Positions 33,498 through 42,446 of a stretch of DNA of 64,000 bases are shown here, one piece after another. Below the pieces are notes generated by a model that saw only the letters and a program-made list of their open reading frames with translations, was not told the origin of the DNA and searched no databases. This DNA comes from Oleiharenicola lentus (lineage in GTDB: Bacteria; Verrucomicrobiota; Verrucomicrobiia; Opitutales; Opitutaceae). The DNA lies in assembly GCF_004118375.1 (NCBI RefSeq), contig NZ_SDHX01000001.1:2049693-2113692 (forward strand). The letters run 5' to 3'. The first letter of the stretch is position 1; each line of letters starts with the position of its first letter. A program made the translations under genes and the position numbers.

Positions 33498-34919
33498 TCA
33501 GTCGCCACGTGAGATATGCGCCAGTCTCTGCCTCAATTTGGCCACGACTTCCGGTCTCGCGCCGGCCAAGTTCTTGGTTTCGCCGGGATCGGTTCCGAGA
33601 TCGTAAAGTTCCTCCTCGACCTTGGGCCCCTTGACGCTCGGGGGAAATTGATCACTGATGTACTTGTACGCCCCTGCGACGAGCGCGCGGCGACCGTTCA
33701 CATCGCGCAACACGAGATCCTCGCGCTGATATCTTTCGCCCGGATGGGTGAGCAATGCTCGGAAGCTTCGACCGTCGAACTGCTCGTCTTGCAGGGGCGT
33801 ATCGATCACCTCGGCGAGCGTGGGAAACAGGTCGATGGTGGACACGGTGCCTGTCGCCACGGCCCCGCTCGTGAGTCTGTCCGGCCAGCGGATCACCATC
33901 GGCACGCGGAAGCCGCCATTGTAGATCTGGTGTTTGTCGCCCCGGTGATCGCCGTTGGGCTTGAGACCGGCGGCTATGGCCTGCCGCTCGGGCGTCTTTC
34001 CATCCTCCGGGATGTCGCCGCCGTTGTCGCTGGTGAAGACGAAAAGCGTATTCTGATCCAGGCCGCGCACCTTCAGGGCGTCCACCAACAGCCCGACCGA
34101 GTAATCCAGGTCGTGGATGAAATCTCCGTAAGCGCCGGCGGAACTCGTTCCTCGCATGCGTTCGGAGGGCATGATGGGGTGATGCACCGCCACCGGAGCG
34201 AAGTAGATGAAGAACGGCTTGGTTCGATCGCGTCGGTCGATCCAGGCGATCGCCTTTTCCGTGATGACCTTCATGACTTCCGGCTCGTTCCTCTGCGGCG
34301 CATCGTAGCCCGCATACTGCTTGCCGTAGTAGCTCTTGCCGTAGGGGGACGTGCGCTTGCTCCTCAGGCCGAAGATGCCGTCGTTCTCGACATAGACCTT
34401 GTGCACATCGTCCATGTTGTTCGGCACCCCGAAATGATGGTCGAACCCGACGCAGTTGGGCCCGACCGCGGCCGCATCCGCGAGGCTCTGGAAGGGGGCG
34501 GCGCCATAACCCAGGTGCCACTTTCCGAAGTGAGAGGTCTGATAACCCCGCTGCTTCAGCCAGAGCGCCAAAGTCACCCGCCCATTTTCAATCAGCAGGG
34601 GATCATATTCGTCCACCACCGCGTGCTTGAGGTGCGTGCGCCAGGAGTAGCGGGCGGTGAGAAAGTCATAGCGGGTCGGCGAACAAACCGATGCGGTCGT
34701 GTAGGCCCGGTCAAAACGGATGCCTTCTTTGGCCAGTTGATCGATATGCGGTGTTCTAACGAGACCGGGATCGGCGCCGTAGGCACCAACCGAACCGTAG
34801 CCGAGGTCATCGGCCAGAACGATGACGACATTGGGGCGATCCTGGGCGAAGGCAGCGGTGGCGAACCACAGGGCAAAGGCAGACCCGAGGACCTTGCCTG
34901 GTTTGAGCCGTGATTTCAT
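33498..34919 (-). CDS. Exported sulfatase, arylsulfatase-like (S1 family)
   Basis: This 473-residue protein has a signal peptide about 1-26 (ending TAAFAQ). Metal Asp37-Asp38 are in VLADDLGYG, and the signature is Cys79-S-P-T-Arg83. SHFGKWHLGYG places it in the arylsulfatase A-like branch, unlike its downstream neighbour. IYFAPVAVHHPIMP carries a conserved His. It would desulfate a sugar or glycan in the periplasm or outside. It is downstream of another sulfatase and a GH99-like gene, with 51 bp to the former. Confidence 0.93.
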   Translation of the reverse strand: MKSRLKPGKVLGSAFALWFATAAFAQDRPNVVIVLADDLGYGSVGAYGADPGLVRTPHIDQLAKEGIRFDRAYTTASVCSPTRYDFLTARYSWRTHLKHAVVDEYDPLLIENGRVTLALWLKQRGYQTSHFGKWHLGYGAAPFQSLADAAAVGPNCVGFDHHFGVPNNMDDVHKVYVENDGIFGLRSKRTSPYGKSYYGKQYAGYDAPQRNEPEVMKVITEKAIAWIDRRDRTKPFFIYFAPVAVHHPIMPSERMRGTSSAGAYGDFIHDLDYSVGLLVDALKVRGLDQNTLFVFTSDNGGDIPEDGKTPERQAIAAGLKPNGDHRGDKHQIYNGGFRVPMVIRWPDRLTSGAVATGTVSTIDLFPTLAEVIDTPLQDEQFDGRSFRALLTHPGERYQREDLVLRDVNGRRALVAGAYKYISDQFPPSVKGPKVEEELYDLGTDPGETKNLAGARPEVVAKLRQRLAHISRGD

Positions 34920-34970
34920 GAGGGAGGAGAGGGAGGGGTGCGGGGGAGGCGGTCTGTTGATCCGGCAGAG

Positions 34971-36452
34971 CTACGGCGGGGAGAGTTCTCCCGCCAGGCT
35001 ACCCGGCTGGCCCCAATCCGGTGGGCGATCGACGAAACGCGGCACGCGGAAGCCCACCTCCCGCGCCAGCCGGTTATGTTCCGCGAGCATCCGCGCCTTC
35101 AGCGCGGCGGCGGCGGGATCATCGATGAGGTTTTGGGTTTCGTAGGGATCGCTTTTGAGGTCGAACAGTTCGGTCCAGGCCGGGTGCCCGGGATACTTGA
35201 TCAATTTGGCATCGACGGTGCGCACCGCGGTCAGGTCCGGCACGCGGGTGTTATTCTGGTTCTCCGTGAAGTATTCGTAGAACCAACTCTGCCGCCAGGA
35301 TGCCGCCGGTCCGGTCAGCAACGGCCGCCAGCTTCGGCCCTGCATCGCCGGCGCCGCCAAGCCGGCGAAATCCAGCAGCGTAGGAGCCAGGTCCAGATTG
35401 AGCACCATCTCATCCACGACACGGCCCCGGGCCGCAGGCCCCAGCGCGGGGAAACGTACGAGAAAGGGAACCCGCAAGCTCTCGTCGTAGGCACTGCGCT
35501 TGTCGCCCGTGGCGTGCGCGCCAAGATAAACCCCATTGTCTGAGGTGAAGACGACGATCGTGTTTTCCGCCATTCCCGATTGCTTGAGCGCCGCCAGGAG
35601 GCGCCCTACGCAATCATCCATGGCCTTGAGGCAGCGAAAATAGCCGAGGTTGGTGGTCGCGGTGGGCGGAACCGCCTGACTGCTGCGGTTCTTGCCCTGG
35701 GCGCGCAGATAGGGAGGCGGCGTGTTGAAATTGGGCACGGTCCGGGCGACGGCCCCGGCGTACAAATCCTTGGTCCGGGCCGGGGGCTCCCAGGGCTGGT
35801 GCGGTGTCTTGAAGCCGAGAACGAGCGACCAGGGTTTGGGTGAGGCCTTTTGTCTTTCGATAAAGGCGATCGCGTAGTCAGTGGCGGCGTCGTCGACCCA
35901 CCCAGTGGAGGAGGTTTCCTTCCCATCAACGATGAAGGGGCAGTTCTCGTAACGTCCGTGCCCCAAATAAGTGGCGTGATGGTCGAATCCGGGCCGTTCC
36001 CGCTGGTTGTCCATGTGCCACTTTCCAACGTAGGCCGTCGTGTAGCCGGCCTCACGCATCAAGGTGGCATGCGTGACGTTGCTGGCGGCAAAGGGTCGAA
36101 AGTTGGACGCGATGCCGTTGCCATCCTCGTGATTATAGAGACCGGTCAGGTTCACCGCGCGGCTGGGAGAACACAGGGAATTGGTCACAAAAGCGTTGCG
36201 AAAACGCACCCCCTCGGAGGCGAGCCGGTCCAAGTTGGGCGTATCCAGCCAGGGGAAACGACCCTGCGCGCCCTGCTCCCTTTGGACGATCGAAAGGGCG
36301 TCGTAGGATTGGTCGTCGGTGATGATGAAGAGGACGTTGGGCCGGGCAGGCGGCTCCGCCGCGATGGCACCGGGCAGAGCAAGGGAAAGCCCGATGAGCC
36401 TTGCGGCGAAGACGGTACGGATGAGGTGGCGCACGGGAACAACTGGAGACAA
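34971..36452 (-). CDS. Exported sulfatase (S1 family), TTG start
   Basis: This protein of about 493 residues most likely starts at TTG (36452); GGAAAG lies upstream on the minus strand at a workable distance. The signal peptide runs to about residue 32 (GAIAA). Metal Asp46-Asp47 are in IITDDQSYD, and the signature is Cys94-S-P-S-Arg98. YVGKWHMDNQRERPGFDHH and FTSDNGVYLGAHATGDKRSAY are sulfatase marks of the GKWHM type. It follows the GH99-like gene by only 5 bp, so the two are translationally close. The exact sulfate position it removes is unknown. Confidence 0.92.
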   Translation of the reverse strand: MSPVVPVRHLIRTVFAARLIGLSLALPGAIAAEPPARPNVLFIITDDQSYDALSIVQREQGAQGRFPWLDTPNLDRLASEGVRFRNAFVTNSLCSPSRAVNLTGLYNHEDGNGIASNFRPFAASNVTHATLMREAGYTTAYVGKWHMDNQRERPGFDHHATYLGHGRYENCPFIVDGKETSSTGWVDDAATDYAIAFIERQKASPKPWSLVLGFKTPHQPWEPPARTKDLYAGAVARTVPNFNTPPPYLRAQGKNRSSQAVPPTATTNLGYFRCLKAMDDCVGRLLAALKQSGMAENTIVVFTSDNGVYLGAHATGDKRSAYDESLRVPFLVRFPALGPAARGRVVDEMVLNLDLAPTLLDFAGLAAPAMQGRSWRPLLTGPAASWRQSWFYEYFTENQNNTRVPDLTAVRTVDAKLIKYPGHPAWTELFDLKSDPYETQNLIDDPAAAALKARMLAEHNRLAREVGFRVPRFVDRPPDWGQPGSLAGELSPP

Positions 36453-36457
36453 TTCTG

Positions 36458-37765
36458 CTATTTTCTTTCCGGCATCTGAAGGCTGAGAGGAATCTCCCGT
36501 CGCAGCATTTTGGCCCCGAGGCCCGTCAGCCAGAGATAGTGATCCGAAGGTACGCCGTCATTGCCGACGAAATGGAACCGATCACTTACGGGTGGGTTGT
36601 CTGAAACCTTGAAGATGGCGGTGCCCTCGTCGATCTCATCAAACATGGCCACATAGATCATCTCGGCGCCGGCGCTGATCATGGTGGTCATCTGGTCCCA
36701 GTAGAAGCGTCCGCCCAACCGGGGGATGGCACCGTAGGCCGTGTAGCGGGCGAGATCCGGTTTGCCCAGCGACAGATTCCTCCAGCTGAAACCGGGATAG
36801 ATCAGGGGCGCGTAGTCCACCCCCCGTTCCTTGGTCCATCGGATGTCCGCCAGGACGTGATCCCTGATGTGCTCGATCGGATTGTGGACCAGGGGAGTCC
36901 AGCGCTGGGCCATCCAAGGCATGACAATATCCACGGACTCGATCAGCTCGTGCAGATAGGGGGCGCTCGTGCAGTCCTTGTCCAAATCCCGAAAGTAGGT
37001 GGGCACTCCGAGCATCACGGAACACCCGCCATATACCGGATCATTTTTGAGAAAATCGATGAGTCGGTTGATCCCGATATTCCGGATATTGTAGCTGCGA
37101 TCGGGAAACCCCACCCCCCAGATCGCGACGAGGGGTTTGCCGTTGTGGTAGAGGTAAGGTTGGTCCGCTCCCTGGTTGGTCACCTTCAGTTCGTCGACCA
37201 GCATCTTCCAGTCTTCGATGACCGAAGAGCAGTCCTCTCCGGTGGTTTTCAGGCCTGACAGGTCGTACATCACCGCCAGGGCCCGGCCGTTGGCCTTGGC
37301 GGCAGCCAGGGCGTTGCGCAGAATATGGTCCTGGGACTTGTCCGACTTCTGATGGCCCCGCGTGACGTGAAAGAATCGCTGCATGAACACCCCGTCCACG
37401 CCGTATTGCTGCATCCATTTGAAATGCAGCTCCGTCGTGCTCCGGTCGGCGGAGCTGAATACCTTGGCGACGCTGCCGCCGGGATGCGTGAAGCTTGTGG
37501 GATAGATCTTTTCGTATTCAGAAACATCCGGCCAAAAATCGATCGTGACGCTTTCCGCATCGAACTTCTTGTTCCGGCCATAATGGACCCAGCCTTCGCC
37601 GGAGCTGTCCCCTTCAGCGCGGAACCATCCCTGATAGCCGGCCATCACCAAGCCCTTGTAGGTGGGATGCCGGGTGGAAGGTCCGTGTTTGTTCTCGGCG
37701 GAAAGACCGGGAATGGAGGCCAGGAGGCATAGAAACGCCAAGAGTGGGGGCAGGAGTGTTTTCAT
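36458..37765 (-). CDS. GH71/GH99-like exported glycosidase (endo-alpha-mannosidase-like)
   Basis: This 435-residue protein has a signal peptide about 1-23 (PGLSAE). VMAGYQGWFRAEGD, VDGVFMQRFF, LAVMYDLSGL and PGFSWRNL fit the TIM-barrel fold of the GH99/GH71-like group. AMFDEIDEGTAIF near residue 375 has two glutamates three residues apart, as in the GH99 endo-alpha-1,2-mannosidase active site. GH99 enzymes cut inside alpha-mannose chains through an epoxide-type intermediate. It is co-transcribed with two downstream sulfatases. A paralogue is encoded at 45399-46691. Assignment to GH99 itself is tentative; a GH99-like fold is well supported. Confidence 0.78.
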   Translation of the reverse strand: MKTLLPPLLAFLCLLASIPGLSAENKHGPSTRHPTYKGLVMAGYQGWFRAEGDSSGEGWVHYGRNKKFDAESVTIDFWPDVSEYEKIYPTSFTHPGGSVAKVFSSADRSTTELHFKWMQQYGVDGVFMQRFFHVTRGHQKSDKSQDHILRNALAAAKANGRALAVMYDLSGLKTTGEDCSSVIEDWKMLVDELKVTNQGADQPYLYHNGKPLVAIWGVGFPDRSYNIRNIGINRLIDFLKNDPVYGGCSVMLGVPTYFRDLDKDCTSAPYLHELIESVDIVMPWMAQRWTPLVHNPIEHIRDHVLADIRWTKERGVDYAPLIYPGFSWRNLSLGKPDLARYTAYGAIPRLGGRFYWDQMTTMISAGAEMIYVAMFDEIDEGTAIFKVSDNPPVSDRFHFVGNDGVPSDHYLWLTGLGAKMLRREIPLSLQMPERK

Positions 37766-37814
37766 GAGCTTGAATAGGGGTGAAGGCCCCCAAGTGAAGC
37801 GGCTAATTTAGAAA

Positions 37815-37903
37815 TAAAAAATCCAGCTGGATCGCTTCGGAGAAGGTTCCAGCTGGATCGTTGGGCGGCTCCGCGTCCGGCCGAAGCGCGGCCGCGGAGC
37901 CCA
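37815..37903 (-). terminator. Tandem stem-loops ending in a T-run after the TonB receptor gene
   Basis: On the minus strand, directly after the receptor stop, a long hairpin forms between GGGCTCCGCG and CGCGGAGCC (about 37862-37903). A second hairpin follows, whose arms are two copies of the self-complementary TCCAGCTGGA, followed by TTTTTT at about 37820-37815. This is the best intrinsic terminator in the window and separates the receptor from the GH99-like/sulfatase unit downstream. Confidence 0.8.
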
Positions 37904-37910
37904 ACTGACT

Positions 37911-40900
37911 TTAGAATCTCATCCCGGCCGTGAGCTCGTAGGTGCGCGGCTGCACGTAGATCCGCTGTAGGTAGTGCGGCACGCCATTGCCGTAATCGAC
38001 GGCGCTGTTGGGATAGGTTTCGCTGTCGTCCAGAATGTTCCGCACCCGCAGTGACACCGACCAGTTGGTGTTTCGATCAAGGAGCTTGGTCTTCCAGGAA
38101 TATGAGGCGAAAGCGCTCGTGATAAACGACTCCGCGCCCTTGAAGGGATTTTTCGTGTCGAAGGTGCCGGCCACCTCCGGGTACCCGATGGTGTTGGCAT
38201 CGCGCCAGCGCACATCCCCACCCACCCGCAGGCCCTTCAACGGGCCTTCGTCGAAGGCGTAGCTGCCGACCAGATTCACGATCCAGTTGTTGCCCCGAAT
38301 GCGGGATCCGCCGATCTGCGCTTCGTGGTAGTTCAGGCGGCGGGCCATGCCGTCAATATACTCTCCGATGGTCCGGGTGGCGTTGAACGTAGGATTGGCG
38401 ATCGGCGCGCGGATCGCCGCATCAGTCGCGTAGGGTTTGACGTATTGGTCAAACCACGGCCGCGTGAATTTGTAAGTGGCGTTCAAGGTGGAGTCGTTGT
38501 AGGAGACGTTGACCAAGATCCGGAGCTGTTTGGTGGGATTGAGGGTGGCCTCCAGTTCGTAGCCTTCCGTCTTGTCCGACTCCACGTCCGACCAGAGCTG
38601 ATTGCCCGTGTAATTGGCAAAGCGGGGAGATCCGGCCACCTTGTCTCCAAAACCATTGAGGACCATGCCTTCGAGATATCTTTCGACGTAACCGTTCTGA
38701 CGGGCCATTTCGATGCCGATGGCTCCATCGCGAAGGGGGTCCGAGACGCGGTTCAGGAGTTCGTTGCTGAAGTAGTTCAGCTTGAGTATGACCCGGTCAT
38801 CCCAAAAAAAGCCGCGCAATCCCAAATCGAAACCTTCGCCCTCCTGATCGGGCAGCCGTTCGTTGAAGATGTTATAGTTGGTGCCACCGGCACCCACGGT
38901 GTTCGTGGCCGTGTTAGCATACACATCCAGCCACTTGGCGACCCGGACCACGGCGCCGAAATTGTAGTTCTTGACCGAGGACTCGGTCGCCGGGCTGAAA
39001 GCACCTTCGCCCCGGTTGCTAAAAAGCTTGGTGACTGGATTCTGGGTGAAGACAAAATTCTTCGAGCTGATATCATCCTGCCGGATGCCCCCGGTGAGGA
39101 TCAACCGCCGGGAGAACAGTTCCCATTGACCGATGGCGGCATAGGATTTGGTTGTTTCGGGCGCGTAAACGGGATTCAGACGGTTCAAGAAACCCGAGGA
39201 GATCGCGGGGATAACGCCGCCTGGAACCGAGGCGTTGGCGGTCTGGTTGATTGTGGCGGTCCGATAGTCGAGGGCGGGAAAGTGGACCGGTTGCCCCGGC
39301 AGCAGGTAATAACGCCGACGAATCTGATTTTGGGTATCACCAACGACGCCGGTCGTCAGCTGCGAGGTGCTGGTCATTTCCTCCGGCTGGGAGAAATAGC
39401 TGTCTGTCGACCGGTAGTAATGAAATGCAACCACGCTGAATTTTCCGAGATCAAACCCATTGATCGGCTCGATGCCACTCAGGTCGAATTGATGGGTCAG
39501 GGTTGCACGGAACTGTTTGGTCACCGTGTCGCGGCGCTCGAGCTTGGCGTTGCCCTCGACATAGGGGACGCCGAAATAGGGATTGAGCGGCTTGGTGGGA
39601 TCCGGATTGTTCGACGCCAGCTGGGTTGGGAGATAGTAGTTGGGGTCGATAAAGACTTCGTAGTCGCCGCGGGTGATGGGCTGCCAATCCTCGTTGAAGA
39701 CGTCTTCGTAGGATCCAGCCACCTCGAGGTAGGTCTTCTCCAGCAACTTCTGCTGCAAGGAAGCCGAATACTTGTCGTAGAGAGTGTCGAAGTGTTCCGA
39801 CGGTCCGGGCACCATGGTGTCCAGCGGGAAGTTTACCCCCGGCACGACGGTTAGTTCTGAAATGCTGGTCTGGTTTTGGTTGTTCCCATTTACGCGGACT
39901 TCCGATCCGCGAGATTTCCACTTAAAGTTCTGCACACCCAGCTCGGGGGCGTTCATGATATAGACGAGATAATTGGTGGTGGAGAATCCCTGGGTGACCC
40001 CGGTGATAAGATTGCGGGCGGCATTGCGGGCTGTCGTGCTGCCGGAAGTGACGAGGAGATTGTCGATCCGGTTGGCCTTATTGAATGGGGTCAGTGGGCT
40101 GCTTAACCAGGCGGAAACACTGTCATAGGCCAGGTAGGACCTGGGGACGGATTCTTCAAGCCGCCCCATTTCCGCATTCAGGTTGATCGTTGTGTTCTTG
40201 AACGGCTGGATCGTGAAATTGATATAGGCGGAATTCCGCCGCGCATATTGCAGGTCGCGGGGGGTGCGTTGATCGGTGGAGAGGGCGGCAAAGCGGACCG
40301 CGAGCTTCTTGGGGATGAGGATCTGATTGGTATCAACACTGATGCGTTTGGATCCCTCGGAGTCGAATCGGACCTCTGCGCCATAACTGTTGGTGCTGAA
40401 CCGGCCCTGCTTGGCCGTGGCGTCGAGGCCACCACCCACCGAACCCAGGCCAAAGAGCAAGGAGTTCGGTCCCCGCGATTGGGTGAGCGTCTCGGTGTTG
40501 TAGTTATCCACCTTGATGCGACTGGTGAAGAAATTGTTGGTCAGCGCGGTGGAACGGAAACCACGAACCATGTAGGGCGTGCCCGTGCGGTTGGTCACTC
40601 CCTCCGTATCCGAGGCGTCCCCCTTGAATTCGCGGGTGCTGGGCAGGAACTCCAGGGCTTCCTGGTAGTTCACCGCTCCGATATCCCGCATGAATTCTTC
40701 CGTGAGAACCGTGATCGGGTTCGCCAGATCACGGATCTGGGACTTCAATTGCGTCCCGGATAGGGTCTCGGACGCGTAATAGCCGCTGGTGGAGTCCGCG
40801 GTCACGACGAAGGGATTCAGCACGATCGTTTCCTGCTCCTGGCCCGCCGGGGCGGTCGGAGCCGTCTGGGCAAACGCAGGTAAAGGCAGGAAAATCAGAC

Positions 40901-40952
40901 TCATTCCCATTATGAGGGGGAGACTGGCGGGGGCGGGTCTTGGGGTTTTCAT
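37911..40952 (-). CDS. Large TonB-dependent outer-membrane receptor
   Basis: This 1013-residue protein starts at the ATG at 40952, just before a signal peptide (about 1-29, ending LPAFAQ). NPFVVTADSTSGYYASETL is the plug entry common in Opitutus-type receptors. The plug continues with PITVLTEEFMRDIGAV, VRGFRSTALTNNFF and SRGPNSLLFGLGSVGG, and the barrel ends in YELTAGMRF with a terminal Phe. It has no carboxypeptidase-like N-terminal extension and no SusD partner is encoded, so uptake would follow the Verrucomicrobial rather than the Bacteroidetes scheme. Its location inside the sulfatase/GH92 locus suggests import of sulfated oligosaccharides. It is probably a single-gene unit bounded by a terminator. 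Confidence 0.92.
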   Translation of the reverse strand: MKTPRPAPASLPLIMGMSLIFLPLPAFAQTAPTAPAGQEQETIVLNPFVVTADSTSGYYASETLSGTQLKSQIRDLANPITVLTEEFMRDIGAVNYQEALEFLPSTREFKGDASDTEGVTNRTGTPYMVRGFRSTALTNNFFTSRIKVDNYNTETLTQSRGPNSLLFGLGSVGGGLDATAKQGRFSTNSYGAEVRFDSEGSKRISVDTNQILIPKKLAVRFAALSTDQRTPRDLQYARRNSAYINFTIQPFKNTTINLNAEMGRLEESVPRSYLAYDSVSAWLSSPLTPFNKANRIDNLLVTSGSTTARNAARNLITGVTQGFSTTNYLVYIMNAPELGVQNFKWKSRGSEVRVNGNNQNQTSISELTVVPGVNFPLDTMVPGPSEHFDTLYDKYSASLQQKLLEKTYLEVAGSYEDVFNEDWQPITRGDYEVFIDPNYYLPTQLASNNPDPTKPLNPYFGVPYVEGNAKLERRDTVTKQFRATLTHQFDLSGIEPINGFDLGKFSVVAFHYYRSTDSYFSQPEEMTSTSQLTTGVVGDTQNQIRRRYYLLPGQPVHFPALDYRTATINQTANASVPGGVIPAISSGFLNRLNPVYAPETTKSYAAIGQWELFSRRLILTGGIRQDDISSKNFVFTQNPVTKLFSNRGEGAFSPATESSVKNYNFGAVVRVAKWLDVYANTATNTVGAGGTNYNIFNERLPDQEGEGFDLGLRGFFWDDRVILKLNYFSNELLNRVSDPLRDGAIGIEMARQNGYVERYLEGMVLNGFGDKVAGSPRFANYTGNQLWSDVESDKTEGYELEATLNPTKQLRILVNVSYNDSTLNATYKFTRPWFDQYVKPYATDAAIRAPIANPTFNATRTIGEYIDGMARRLNYHEAQIGGSRIRGNNWIVNLVGSYAFDEGPLKGLRVGGDVRWRDANTIGYPEVAGTFDTKNPFKGAESFITSAFASYSWKTKLLDRNTNWSVSLRVRNILDDSETYPNSAVDYGNGVPHYLQRIYVQPRTYELTAGMRF

Positions 40953-41277
40953 GGCTGTGGTGTTTGGCCGTCTGCGGCGCGACGCTGAGCGACCGGCCGA
41001 TGGCGACAATGTCAGATTCAGGTGGGGTTGAGGGGTTTTGGGGTTGGGACTACAGATAGCGTGGGGGCTGGGCACGGACCTAGCAGCTGTCTGGGCTTAG
41101 CCTCGCATATTCCCAACGCGGCAAACATCCCATGTTCGGGGGATGGCGGGCGACGGTTGCGGTCACTATGATCCGCTGATCGCCGGCGTTTGTCGGGCAA
41201 AATAAGCCCGGAGAGCGCGCGGGAGCTAACCCGCAATTCTCAAACCCAGCTTGTGTGACTGCACAGCAATCATCCCC
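40953..41277. other. Divergent intergenic region (325 bp) between TonB receptor and PhoD-like genes
   Basis: No gene is visible. The region contains the CATCCC palindrome at 41126-41145 roughly in its middle, with a + strand -10-like element. The palindrome is symmetric, so it could also serve the receptor gene; on the minus strand a weak GGAATATG lies about 12 bp past it. The remainder is G-rich sequence without clear repeats. Confidence 0.6.
41126..41173 (+). promoter_or_regulatory. CATCCC-N8-GGGATG operator with promoter, divergent TonB/PhoD region
   Basis: The palindrome is at 41126-41145 (spacer ATGTTCGG). CTATGATC follows at 41166-41173 at the same distance as in the copy before the histidine kinase gene (58697-58704). 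TATGAT is a good -10 match and predicts a start near 41179, about 100 bases before the PhoD-like ATG, with the palindrome centred at about -43.5. Confidence 0.6.
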
Positions 41278-42423
41278 ATGAATATACGCCTTCTCCCGCT
41301 TGTGCCCTACGGTCTGTTGCTCCCGATTCTCTCCCTGGCGGCACCGGCTCCGCCGAGCGCGGACGTGTCGGATCGGGTGTCGGTCCGACCTGAACTGACC
41401 ATCTCCACTCTCGGGTTCGGCTCCTGCGCCCGCCAGGAGCGGCCCCAGCCCATCTGGGAGGCCATCAATGCGGCGCATTGCGATGCCTTTGTCCTGTGCG
41501 GTGACAACATCTACGGTGATTCCGCCGACCCGGACGTGCTCCGTGTCAAATACGCCTTGCTTGCCGCCATGCCGGGCTTCGCTCAGCTCCGCCAGGCCAC
41601 CCCGCTCTACGCCACGTGGGACGATCATGATTATGGTCTCAATGACGGCGGCGCCGGGTTTCCCGGTGCCGCGGCGGCCCAAAAGGAATTTTGCGATTTC
41701 TTCCAGGTGCCGAGCGATTCGCCTCGGCGCACTACGCCGGGCGTGTTCGACTGCGTCACGTTTGGGCCGGCGGGTAAGCGGGTTCAGCTCATTCTGCTGG
41801 ATACGCGGACGTTCCGCTCGCCGTTGAAAAAGGATCCGAGCAACGCGAAGGTCACGCGGCCAAACACCGACCCGGACGCGACGATACTTGGTGCCGGGCA
41901 ATGGGCCTGGCTTGAGCGCCGCCTGCGCGAGCCGGCTGAGATCCGCGTGGTGATTTCCAGCATCCAATTGGTCGCGACGGAACACGGTTCCGAGAAATGG
42001 GATAATTTCCCCGCGGAACGCACGCGATTTCTGGCGATGCTCCGCCGCACCCAAGCCCATGGCGTGGTGGTGATCAGCGGAGACCGTCATCTCGCGGAGC
42101 TTGCCATGCTGGCCCCGACCGACGGCGCGCCCTATCCGCTCCACGATCTGACCAGCAGCGGTCTGAATCAGCCGATCGCGCAAGAACCTGCGGCTCGGGC
42201 AAAAGCCCTGACCGGGGTTGAGGCCGGGCCAACGCCCCCGAAGCCGCAACCCAATCGGCATCGGCTCCACGAGCGTCCCTACACGGGCTCCAATTTCGCT
42301 CTCTTGCGGGTCAAGTGGGCTGGGGCCGCGTCATCCCTGCGCCTGGAAGTCTGCGGGTTGGGGGGGGAGGTGGTGCTTTCCCGCGACATCCCGCTCGCGG
42401 AGCTCCGCCCGAGATCCCAATGA
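41278..42423 (+). CDS. Exported PhoD-like metallophosphatase
   Basis: This 381-residue protein starts at the ATG at 41278, with a signal peptide to about residue 22 (LSLAAPA). GFGSCARQ, FVLCGDNIYGD (Asp76-Asn77), WDDHDYGLND (115-124) and ISGDRHLAEL are the metal-binding blocks of PhoD-type calcineurin-like phosphatases, which hydrolyse phosphomonoesters or diesters using Fe/Ca or similar metals. It is the only + strand gene between 12566 and 58715. It may release phosphate from phosphorylated glycans or simply scavenge phosphate. It converges with the sulfatase gene at 42447, only 23 bp apart. Confidence 0.85.
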   Translation: MNIRLLPLVPYGLLLPILSLAAPAPPSADVSDRVSVRPELTISTLGFGSCARQERPQPIWEAINAAHCDAFVLCGDNIYGDSADPDVLRVKYALLAAMPGFAQLRQATPLYATWDDHDYGLNDGGAGFPGAAAAQKEFCDFFQVPSDSPRRTTPGVFDCVTFGPAGKRVQLILLDTRTFRSPLKKDPSNAKVTRPNTDPDATILGAGQWAWLERRLREPAEIRVVISSIQLVATEHGSEKWDNFPAERTRFLAMLRRTQAHGVVVISGDRHLAELAMLAPTDGAPYPLHDLTSSGLNQPIAQEPAARAKALTGVEAGPTPPKPQPNRHRLHERPYTGSNFALLRVKWAGAASSLRLEVCGLGGEVVLSRDIPLAELRPRSQ

Positions 42424-42446
42424 TCCGGCCGGGCCGAGCTGCCACG